Positions 17,745 through 24,078 of a stretch of 64,000 nt of DNA are shown one piece after another. A program made the translations under genes and the position numbers. How positions within the stretch are numbered: the first letter of the stretch is position 1; each line of letters starts with the position of its first letter. This DNA comes from Microcoleus sp. bin48.metabat.b7b8b9.023. GTDB lineage: Bacteria > Cyanobacteriota > Cyanobacteriia > Cyanobacteriales > Microcoleaceae. Below the pieces are notes generated by a model that made no database searches, was not told where the DNA came from, and saw only the letters and a program-made list of their open reading frames with translations. Where the stretch lies: NCBI RefSeq assembly GCF_013299185.1, contig NZ_JAAFKG010000042.1, forward strand, positions 1 through 64,000. The letters are read 5' to 3'.

Positions 17745-18134
17745 AGGTTTGTAGTGAGGACTTCAGTCCTTCTTTCTGCGGACTAAAGTCCTCACTACAA
17801 ACCGCAGTCCACAGTCAGTTAACTTACAGGTTTGTAGTGAGGACTTCAGTCCTTCTTTCTGCGGACTAAAGTCCTCACTACAAACCGCAGTCCACAGTCA
17901 GTTAACTTACAGGTTTGTAGTGAGGACTTCAGTCCTTCTTTCTGCGGACTAAAGTCCTCACTACAAACCGCAGTCCACAGTCAGTTAACTTACAGGTTTG
18001 TAGTGAGGACTTCAGTCCTTCTTTCTGCGGACTAAAGTCCTCACTACAAACCGCAGTCCACAGGTTTGTAGTGAGGACTTCAGTCCTTCTTTCTGCGGAC
18101 TAAAGTCCTCACTACAAACCGCAGTCCACAGTCA
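17745..18134. repeat. Five-copy tandem hairpin array, 83-bp period
   Basis: Copies of AGGTTTGTAGTGAGGACTTC start at 17745, 17828, 17911, 17994 and 18062. Each contains a long inverted repeat (TTTGTAGTGAGGACTT with AAGTCCTCACTACAAA) around TCTTTCTGCG. The first three periods are 83 bp and the last is 68 bp. The array lies between hlyD and the HetP-like gene. Confidence 0.95.
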
Positions 18135-18162
18135 ATTAATTTACGCAAAATAGGATAAAACG

Positions 18163-18618
18163 ATGAATTCGCAATTTAACCATTCTGCCAATCATTCCCA
18201 AATTGGAATTAAACCCGAACAATTGGATGAGATAATTTCAGCGATTCTGGCAGGAAAGTATTCTTGGGCTTGTTTTTTACTTTTGCGGTGCACGGGTTAC
18301 AACCCTCTCGACTATATCCCCTACCGCACTTCTAACCGCTTGCTCAAGGAAAATACCCAAATGAGAAAATCGGAAACTCAGCCGCCGCTTAGCAAAATTG
18401 CGGATTTAGATTATGTGGAAGTCGTGAGGGAAAAACGAGCCGGAGTTCGAGGTGGTTGTGTAATTGAGGCTGTTAGCGAGTTGCACTCAGATACCGCAGG
18501 TTTTGTCGCCCAAGTCGGCGGCGAAGGTTCCAATATCTTGGCGCCGGCGGTTGATGTTCCAAATCAAGGATTTTTTGCAGGATTTAAGGCGCGCTGGTTT
18601 AATTTGGCGGGCAATTAA
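18163..18618 (+). CDS. HetP-family protein with double-glycine leader-like C-terminal part
   Basis: The 151-residue product has the HetP signature at residues 21-64: [20 protein letters not shown] then [20 protein letters not shown]. HetP and its paralogues control commitment to heterocyst formation in heterocystous cyanobacteria, but homologues occur in non-heterocystous filaments with unknown roles. Residues 80-98 ([19 protein letters not shown]) have the spacing of the leaders of the neighbouring precursors (SDLNYLE...VVGG), followed by a 53-residue tail. The C39 peptidase might cut after GG98 and release the tail; that is my inference. AGGA precedes the ATG. It lies 430 bp after hlyD. Confidence 0.8.
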   Translation: MNSQFNHSANHSQIGIKPEQLDEIISAILAGKYSWACFLLLRCTGYNPLDYIPYRTSNRLLKENTQMRKSETQPPLSKIADLDYVEVVREKRAGVRGGCVIEAVSELHSDTAGFVAQVGGEGSNILAPAVDVPNQGFFAGFKARWFNLAGN

Positions 18619-18734
18619 TTTAGTCGATCGCCCGATCGCCCGATCGCTAGCCTTGAGTGTACCTGTTTTTTTGGTGGAAGGAGCGGCGGGCGATCGGGTT
18701 TTTCAGTAGCCAACATCCGCGCTTCAGATAAATC

Positions 18735-18775
18735 TGCCAAAATGGCAACATTAGCCAAATTAATTACTTTATACT
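18735..18775 (+). promoter_or_regulatory. Palindrome plus -10 promoter, copy 1
   Basis: TGCCAAAATGGCA (18735-18747) is followed after exactly 22 nt by TATACT (18770-18775). It lies upstream of the copy that serves the first precursor gene and may be an additional or degenerate promoter for the same gene. Confidence 0.55.
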
Positions 18776-18920
18776 CAGAAACCAGATTTCAGCTATTGTG
18801 GACTTATAGTCTTTTTTAATCAAAAATAACCCATTATTTCCATGAGTGAGCCATGCCCGCCCTACTCAGATTGATGGAGTTGTCTACTTTTTTTGTTGGT
18901 GGTTCGAGTCAAAATTAATC

Positions 18921-18961
18921 TGCCAAAATGGCAACACAGGTCTGAATCACCAAGCTATATT
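18921..18961 (+). promoter_or_regulatory. Palindrome plus -10 promoter, copy 2 (precursor 1)
   Basis: TGCCAAAATGGCA (18921-18933), 22 nt, then TATATT (18956-18961). If the hexamer is the -10 box the palindrome is centred near -41, the place of a class II activator. The predicted start lies about 55 nt before the ATG of precursor 1. Confidence 0.7.
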
Positions 18962-19023
18962 AAATACAGAACAACCACAGGTTGCTGCGAGCGATCAACT
19001 CACAAACAAAAAGGATAAAAGCC

Positions 19024-19281
19024 ATGATCATTTCTGACCTCAACTACTTGGAAACTGCTGAAACTTCTGTTGTTGGTGGATTCAACCGAGGCTATGACTT
19101 TAGCAAGATCTATTTCTCCGAGTATTTTTCCATCAAGAAGGATGTTCTGTCGAAGACCTATGTAAAAGGTAATTTGGCTACTGCTGAAGCTGATGCTTAT
19201 GGTTCAGATACTTTGACCCAAACCTTCGCTACTGTCACTCCATACTCTTCTAATAGCGTCTCGATCGCTGCCACTAACTAA
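19024..19281 (+). CDS. Double-glycine precursor peptide 1
   Basis: The start is ATG 19024 after AAGGATAAAAGCC. The 85-residue peptide begins MIISDLNYLETAETSVVGG, a double-glycine leader for C39 peptidases, leaving a predicted 66-residue core that begins FNRGYDFSKIYFSEYFSI. The core has no cysteine, is rich in Ser, Thr, Ala and aromatic residues and has paired YFS motifs. It is one of three near-identical tandem paralogues and is served by its own palindrome-containing promoter. The likely fate is cleavage and export by the upstream ABC-HlyD pair. Activity (bacteriocin, signal or surface peptide) is unknown. Confidence 0.85.
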   Translation: MIISDLNYLETAETSVVGGFNRGYDFSKIYFSEYFSIKKDVLSKTYVKGNLATAEADAYGSDTLTQTFATVTPYSSNSVSIAATN

Positions 19282-19322
19282 TCCTTGGCAGTTGAATGCT
19301 TCGATAATGAAATTAACTGCAA

Positions 19323-19359
19323 AAATAGAGGGCGTCTTAGCTGATGATGTCCTCTATTC
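19323..19359 (+). terminator. Hairpin after precursor 1
   Basis: AATAGAGGGCG and CCTCTATT form a stem with a loop of about 18 nt in the 3' region of precursor 1. The same hairpin follows precursor 2 at 19823-19859. The U-tract is short. Confidence 0.5.
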
Positions 19360-19419
19360 TCATGGCTATCCATCCCCGCAGTCAACTTTATTTGGTGAGT
19401 TAGAAAGTCAAAATTAATC

Positions 19420-19460
19420 TGCCAAAATGGCAACACAGGTCTGAATCATCTAGCTATATT
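19420..19460 (+). promoter_or_regulatory. Palindrome plus -10 promoter, copy 3 (precursor 2)
   Basis: TGCCAAAATGGCA (19420-19432), 22 nt, TATATT (19455-19460). Within the spacer ACACAGGTCTGAATCA is shared with copies 2 and 4. Confidence 0.7.
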
Positions 19461-19522
19461 AAATACAGAACAAGCGCAGGTTGCTGCGAGCAATTAACTC
19501 ACAAACAAAAAGGACAAAAGCC

Positions 19523-19780
19523 ATGATTATTTCTGACCTCAACTACTTGGAAACTGCTGAAACTTCTGTTGTTGGTGGATTCAACCGAGGCTATGACTTT
19601 AGCAAGATCTATTTCTCTGAGTATTTTTCCATCAAGAAAGATGTTGTGTCGAAGACCTATGTCGAGGGCAATCTTGCGACTGCTGAAGCTGATGCTTACG
19701 GCAAAGATAGTTTGACCCAAACTTTCGCTACAGTCTATCCGTGGTCTTCTAATAGCGTCTCGATCGCTGCTACTAACTAA
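19523..19780 (+). CDS. Double-glycine precursor peptide 2
   Basis: The start is ATG 19523. The 85-residue peptide has the same MIISDLNYLETAETSVVGG leader as precursor 1 and a core that differs from it at a handful of positions (for example VVSKTYVEG, YGKDSL and YPWSSN in place of VLSKTYVKG, YGSDTL and TPYSSN). It lies on the second unit of a roughly 499-bp tandem duplication that includes promoter, gene and terminator hairpin. Confidence 0.85.
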   Translation: MIISDLNYLETAETSVVGGFNRGYDFSKIYFSEYFSIKKDVVSKTYVEGNLATAEADAYGKDSLTQTFATVYPWSSNSVSIAATN

Positions 19781-19822
19781 TCCTTGGCAGTTGAATGGAT
19801 CGAGAATGAAATTAACCGCAAA

Positions 19823-19859
19823 AATAGAGGGCGTCTTAGCTGATACTGCCCTCTATTTT
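19823..19859 (+). terminator. Hairpin after precursor 2
   Basis: AATAGAGGGC and GCCCTCTATTTTC form a 10-bp stem followed by a short T-rich run, better than the copy after precursor 1. It may end the precursor 2 transcript. Confidence 0.55.
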
Positions 19860-19917
19860 CATTGCTTTCTATTCCATGAATAATTTGATTTGGCAAGTTA
19901 GAAAGTCAAAATCAATC

Positions 19918-19958
19918 TGCCAAAATGGCAACACAGGTCTGAATCACTCAGCTATATT
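19918..19958 (+). promoter_or_regulatory. Palindrome plus -10 promoter, copy 4 (precursor 3)
   Basis: TGCCAAAATGGCA (19918-19930), 22 nt, TATATT (19953-19958), again with ACACAGGTCTGAATCA between them. Confidence 0.7.
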
Positions 19959-20024
19959 AAATACAGACAGGACAAGCACAGGTTGCTGCTGGCAATTAAC
20001 TCACAAACAAAAAGGATAAAAGCC

Positions 20025-20282
20025 ATGATCATTTCTGACCTGAACTACTTGGAAACTGCTGAATCTTCTGTTGTTGGTGGATTCAACTTGGGAAAAGATT
20101 ATAGCAAGATCTATTTCTCTGAGTATTTTTCCATCAAGAAAGATGTTTTCTCGAAGACCTATGTCGAGGGCAATCTTGCGACTGCTGAAGCTGATGCTTA
20201 CGGCAAAGATAGTTTGACCCAAACTTTCGCTACAGTCTATCCGTGGTCTTCTAATAGCGTTTCGATCGCTGCTACTAACTAA
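20025..20282 (+). CDS. Double-glycine precursor peptide 3
   Basis: The start is ATG 20025. The 85-residue peptide has the leader MIISDLNYLETAESSVVGG and a core that starts FNLGKDYSKIYFSEYFSIKK. It is the third copy of the tandem unit; changes cluster right after the GG site, while the rest of the core equals precursor 2. The downstream region no longer has the AATAGAGG hairpin and instead carries a different inverted repeat. Confidence 0.85.
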   Translation: MIISDLNYLETAESSVVGGFNLGKDYSKIYFSEYFSIKKDVFSKTYVEGNLATAEADAYGKDSLTQTFATVYPWSSNSVSIAATN

Positions 20283-20304
20283 TCCTTGGTTGTTGAATTG
20301 TCTG

Positions 20305-20376
20305 GCTATATCGACTTCATCCACTCAGTCCAAACAAAACAAAATTTAATAACCGAGTAGATTAAGTCGATATAGC
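20305..20376. repeat. Inverted repeat GCTATATCGACTT / AAGTCGATATAGC
   Basis: Perfect 13-bp arms (20305-20317 and 20364-20376) are separated by 46 bp, just after precursor 3. It could fold in RNA as an end signal or mark a recombination scar. Confidence 0.6.
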
Positions 20377-20433
20377 AATTCTTGAAAACAGCCAGAAATC
20401 AACCGATCTAGACAGAGTTTGTTAGTCTCTTTT

Positions 20434-20459
20434 TCAAATGACTATTTAAAGTCATTTGA
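20434..20459. promoter_or_regulatory. Palindrome upstream of precursor 4
   Basis: TCAAATGACT and AGTCATTTGA form 10-bp perfect arms around a 6-bp A/T centre, 40 bp before the ATG of precursor 4. It is a candidate operator or mRNA hairpin; it differs from the TGCCA-TGGCA palindrome of precursors 1-3. Confidence 0.45.
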
Positions 20460-20498
20460 AATTAATTTAGTTTGCTGAAAACTTCTGGTGAGATACCC

Positions 20499-20819
20499 AT
20501 GAAAAATTCATTAATCATCTCAGACTTAAGTTATTTAGAACCGATTGACGAAAGTAGCATTGTAGTAGGTGGTCGCAAAGTTTCCGCTAGTACATACGGC
20601 ACAACAGAAGCAGGGCCTGGATATGCCATCGCTGTTGTAGGTGCATTTGCCACTGGTGATGATACTTATACAAATACTGGAGCCAACACAACGGTTCAAG
20701 ACTTTGGTAGTCTTCAGTTTAGTAGAGCCAAGGCAACAGGCACAGCCTATGGAACAAATGGAGACCAAACTGCTTCATCTACATTTCGCAGCACTTCTAT
20801 TTCGTTTTTTGGGCGTTAA
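20499..20819 (+). CDS. Double-glycine precursor peptide 4
   Basis: The start is ATG 20499 (MKNSLIISDLSYLEPIDE), 106 residues. The leader ends SSIVVGG at residue 25, with the same SDLSYLE motif as precursors 1-3. The predicted 81-residue core (RKVSASTYGTTEAGPGYAIA and on) is rich in Gly, Ala, Ser and Thr, lacks Cys and ends STSISFFGR. It is unrelated to the cores of precursors 1-3, so one exporter seems to handle several cargo types. A stray upstream start at 20472 is unlikely. Confidence 0.8.
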   Translation: MKNSLIISDLSYLEPIDESSIVVGGRKVSASTYGTTEAGPGYAIAVVGAFATGDDTYTNTGANTTVQDFGSLQFSRAKATGTAYGTNGDQTASSTFRSTSISFFGR

Positions 20820-21112
20820 TTTTTTTGGCGTTAATAGTCTCATCCAATCAGAAGGCGATCGATACTGAGAATTTGATGTTGTACAAGATACTTTTCAACA
20901 GTTGACAGTTGACAGTTGACAGTTGACCATGGGAGAGCGACCTCTACCTAGAAGGAAGATGATTGGAGTAATGAATAGTCTGATTTTAATTTCTCCCTCA
21001 AAGCCAGAGGCTTTCAAGCAATTCTTTATGGTCATAAATCCTCTCATGATGCTTGGGGAGGCTCTAGTCTTAACCGACAAGTATCGAAATATTTTGCTAA
21101 GGATAAAATGAT
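20820..21112. other. Intergenic region with STRR heptamers
   Basis: GTTGACA heptamers are at 20897-20928. The rest shows no supported gene; AAGGATAAAATGAT before 21113 is the ribosome-binding site of the next gene. Confidence 0.55.
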
Positions 21113-22882
21113 ATGCAGATTGAGAAAATTGATGATTTTGAAACATTTAAGAAAATCCGAGAAAATTGGGATTATGTATACGCTGCCGATTGTCAAGCTC
21201 AGTTTTTCTTATCCTGGATTTGGTTGTCTGGATGGTTGGAGGTGGTGCATGAGCCGTGGTTCATATTAGCTGCAAAACCAGATACCGATGATCCATCTGA
21301 TTCATCCTATGTTGCCTTTTTTCCTCTGAAAATTTTATTAACACACCAGGATGGAGGCGGCTTTGAAACAGAAATTTGCATGGCAGGAAATAGTATGGCA
21401 GATTACACAGGACTTATTTGCCTGCCTGGTTATGAAGAAGAGGCAGTTCCTGCTTTTGCTGCTTACATCCAGCAACAGTTAGCATGGTCTACTTTCAATG
21501 TAAAAAGTATTCTAGAAACGGATACGCGGATGTCTCTCTTCTTGAGTAGTTTCTCAGAAGATAGTTTCGATCTCAGTCAACTGTGCGTTAAAAGTGTGAA
21601 GGAAGAAGATCCAGATCTTTATCTTTCCCCTTATGTTTCATTACCAGATGACTGGGATGAATATCTGCAAAATTATGTCGGTACGAATACCCGCCAAAAA
21701 ATCAGACGCTTTTTAAGGCAGGTTGAAAGTTCTGACGAGCTTTCTATCACCTACGCTAACTCAGAGAATTTGGATTCTCATATTGAGATACTACTCAACT
21801 TATGGGAGGCAAGATGGAAAAAGCAAAAAGGGGATACCTTTGAGTCGGTCATGGCTTACAATCGCCTGATTTTACATCATTGTTTTGAACATAACTGTCT
21901 GTATCTTTCGGTTCTGTGGAAGGGAGATAGACCTTTAGGGGCGATCGCCAATTTTATGGATTTTCCGCAAAAATCCATGCTATTTGCGATTGCGGGTCGC
22001 GATCAAACCTTTAAAAATCCTCCACCTGGACTGATCCTCCATGCTGATGCGATCCGATACGCGATTCAAAATGGCTTTAAAGTGTACGACTTCTTAATGG
22101 GGAATGAGGAATACAAGTATTCTTTTGGAGCTAAAGATCGCCAGATTCAACATATCGTAGCCCAGTACAAGCATAACAGACAACAGGATGTTGAAAATAT
22201 TATTCCTTTAGCGCTTCAGCTAGCTATTCGGGATCATCGCTCGAACCGACTCACCAAAGCTGAACAGGGATACTGTCAGATTCTGAAAGCTCAGTCAAAT
22301 CACCCAGAGGCACTTTACGGACTGGGGGTGTTGATGAGGCAAAAAGGCGAGTATCAAACTGCCGAAAATCTGTTCAAAGATTTACTGGAAATTCAACCCA
22401 ATTCTATCAAGGCTTTATTTAGTTTGGGGAATTTATATCAAATTCAGGATAGGTTGCCCGAGGCGATAGAAGCGTATCATCAACTCCTAGTTTTGCAGCC
22501 TGATGCGATCGCTGCATACAATAACCTTGGCTATGCTCTACAGCAGCAAGGCAAATGGGAAGATGCGATCGCCTGTTATCAAAAAGCACTTGAGCTACAG
22601 CCTAATTGCGTTGAAGCTGAGGTGAGCTTAGCCAATGCACTTCACGCTCAAGGAAAGCTTTCCCCAGAGAAACAAGCTCATTACGCGGCACTGAACAATG
22701 ATTTCGGCTCCAAATGCAAACAAGTGGGTGATTTGAAAACTGCGATCGCCTACTACCGACAGTCTATCTCTATGAAACCAGATTTGGCAGAGGCTCACTA
22801 TAATTTGGCTCTGGTGCTGCAACAACAAGGTCAAGATAAAACAGTAATTACTTCGGAACAAAAAACTCCCATACCTGCTTAG
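21113..22882 (+). CDS. BioF2/FemAB-like acyltransferase fused to TPR repeats
   Basis: The 589-residue product has two parts. Residues 1-370 resemble the GNAT-fold Acetyltransf_6 (CelD/BcsL, BioF2-like) proteins: FFLSWIWLSGWLEVV near the N-terminus, TRQKIRRFLRQVES, LHHCFEHNCLYLSVLWKGDR then a core ending in FKVYDFLMGNEEYKYSFGA. Residues about 385-575 are TPR units (ALYGLGVLMRQKGEYQTAEN, AYNNLGYALQQQGKWEDAIA, AHYNLALVLQQQG). Such enzymes move acyl or aminoacyl groups; TPRs bind proteins. Set between precursor genes, it may modify a precursor or its carrier, which is inference. There is no signal peptide, so it acts in the cytosol before export. Confidence 0.75.
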   Translation: MQIEKIDDFETFKKIRENWDYVYAADCQAQFFLSWIWLSGWLEVVHEPWFILAAKPDTDDPSDSSYVAFFPLKILLTHQDGGGFETEICMAGNSMADYTGLICLPGYEEEAVPAFAAYIQQQLAWSTFNVKSILETDTRMSLFLSSFSEDSFDLSQLCVKSVKEEDPDLYLSPYVSLPDDWDEYLQNYVGTNTRQKIRRFLRQVESSDELSITYANSENLDSHIEILLNLWEARWKKQKGDTFESVMAYNRLILHHCFEHNCLYLSVLWKGDRPLGAIANFMDFPQKSMLFAIAGRDQTFKNPPPGLILHADAIRYAIQNGFKVYDFLMGNEEYKYSFGAKDRQIQHIVAQYKHNRQQDVENIIPLALQLAIRDHRSNRLTKAEQGYCQILKAQSNHPEALYGLGVLMRQKGEYQTAENLFKDLLEIQPNSIKALFSLGNLYQIQDRLPEAIEAYHQLLVLQPDAIAAYNNLGYALQQQGKWEDAIACYQKALELQPNCVEAEVSLANALHAQGKLSPEKQAHYAALNNDFGSKCKQVGDLKTAIAYYRQSISMKPDLAEAHYNLALVLQQQGQDKTVITSEQKTPIPA

Positions 22883-22909
22883 TAGTTTAGTTTGAAAATA
22901 AGGAGCATT

Positions 22910-23233
22910 ATGTGGCTATCTGATTTGTCCTATCTCGAAAATGTTTCAGAAAATGACTTAATTTTAGGTGGTGCTTTATTGGCGTTGGATGCTTTTGCAT
23001 CAGTGGATAGTGGAAACACTTTGACGGCTACAGACGTTATTTTTGGCAACCACGGTAAAGTTACGAAAGCAAGGGGTACAGGAACAGCTATAGCGAGCGG
23101 TACTAATCCTCTAGCTGGTGTTGATGTTTACTACGCAGGCTTTGATAAAGTGAAAGTAAAATTTCATTCTGGAACAGGAGCAAACTATGCTTTTGAGACT
23201 GTTAGTGTAAAGGCGATGGACTTGCCACACTAA
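22910..23233 (+). CDS. Double-glycine precursor peptide 5
   Basis: I choose ATG 22910 with AAGGAG at 22899-22904, over an upstream TTG. The 107-residue peptide has the leader LSDLSYLENVSENDLILGG ending at residue 21 and an 86-residue core (ALLALDAFASVDSGNTLTAT and on), Gly/Ala/Thr-rich, without Cys. It follows the acyltransferase-TPR gene by 27 bp and is probably translated from the same mRNA, linking the enzyme with this precursor. Confidence 0.8.
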   Translation: MWLSDLSYLENVSENDLILGGALLALDAFASVDSGNTLTATDVIFGNHGKVTKARGTGTAIASGTNPLAGVDVYYAGFDKVKVKFHSGTGANYAFETVSVKAMDLPH

Positions 23234-23280
23234 CTTGCAAATCTGGTAGTCAGGACTTCAGCCTTTTTTAGTATCGAGTT

Positions 23281-23404
23281 GGGTGCAGGGCGATCGCATC
23301 GCGATCGCCCTGCACCCGCGTCCGCATCCATGGGAGTGCGATCGATCCACAGTCTGCACCGCCGTCCGCATCCATGGGAGTGCGATCGAGCCACAGCCTG
23401 CACC
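23281..23404. repeat. HIP1 cruciform plus 45-bp direct repeat
   Basis: GGGTGCAGGGCGATCGC (23281-23297) and its exact reverse complement (23301-23317) are separated by 3 nt. Next come two copies of a unit with CGTCCGCATCCATGGGAGTG then CGATCGA and CCACAG. It lies directly downstream of precursor 5 and may end its transcript. Confidence 0.8.
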
Positions 23405-23431
23405 CACATCCCAAAGCAACTCAGACAATTC

Positions 23432-23472
23432 TGCCAAATTGGCAACACAGGTCTAATTAGTCCAGATATATT
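23432..23472 (+). promoter_or_regulatory. Palindrome plus -10 promoter, copy 5
   Basis: TGCCAAATTGGCA (23432-23444), 22 nt, TATATT (23467-23472), with the ACACAGGTCT spacer motif. The next gene downstream is the RTX gene at 24079, but an insertion begins at about 23482, at the predicted transcription start. Confidence 0.6.
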
Positions 23473-23481
23473 TAGGTCATT

Positions 23482-23795
23482 GACACTCCTCGACCTAAAG
23501 GTGCGAGGATTCTTAAGACTTTTCAGTCTTAATATCCCTATTTATAGGGTTCCCAGGCTGACTACATTTGCACAAAAGAGCACGCTTAAGTGCGTAGTCA
23601 TATCTCCTTAAAAGTGTTTTGAGCGTAGACTTTCCCCCAGTCCGGGGGTAGGTTTTTACATCTTGTCTGATGCCTTTATTCTACCACATATTTGTCCGGG
23701 AAGATGTCTACCAAATACATGAGAATTCCTGACAGAGCACTTTTCGGGAAAAGCCGTCCTATAAGGACGGGGTTTTAAACCCCGATGTCCTAATA
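23482..23795 (-). mobile_element. tnpB-less IS200/IS605-type MITE with omega-RNA-like end
   Basis: Read on the minus strand, the element begins with GGGGTTTAAAACCCCGTCC plus hairpin TTATAGGACGG, has a short internal part, and ends with three hairpins (CCCTATAAATAGGG, AAGACTGAAAAGTCTT, CCTCGCACCTTTAGGTCGAGG-type arms) and GAGTGTC. The closing hairpin plus GAGTGTC is what I recall at the right end of IS200/IS605 elements, where the TnpB guide RNA is made. No transposase or tnpB frame is present, so it would be a non-autonomous derivative of about 310 bp. Confidence 0.5.
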
Positions 23796-24078
23796 ATATC
23801 GTTTCCGGTTGCATCGGTATTGTTTAAACACTCAACTGTCAACTGTCAACTGTCAACTGTCAACTGTCAACTGTCAACTGTCAACTGTCAACTGTTGTTT
23901 CCCCTCCAACTTTCGGGATAGATCGAGATTCATTTATTAAAAACATTTCAGTCTTTAGTCAGAAGTCAAAAGCAATTGCTTCGCACTCTTCAAAATCATA
24001 CATTTTCATTGGAAATTGGCAGTATCGGTGTTCGCGCAAGTGCTTTTCGTCTTTATAGCTAAAAGGAGATAAATCGCG
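23796..24078. other. Intergenic region with STRR array upstream of RTX gene
   Basis: CAACTGT heptamers fill 23830-23894. TATCGTTTCCGGTTGCATCG at about 23808 is related to the repeat at 63202. AAAAGGAGATAAATCGCG before ATG 24079 is the ribosome-binding site. Confidence 0.6.

Noticed and set aside
18895-18915. tRNA T-arm-like GGTTCGAGTC
   Set aside because: No matching acceptor or anticodon arms are found around it, and the complementary CCACC-like arm is absent.
18846-19037. 63-residue frame before precursor 1
   Set aside because: It spans the palindrome promoter and the precursor ribosome-binding site and has no leader motif.
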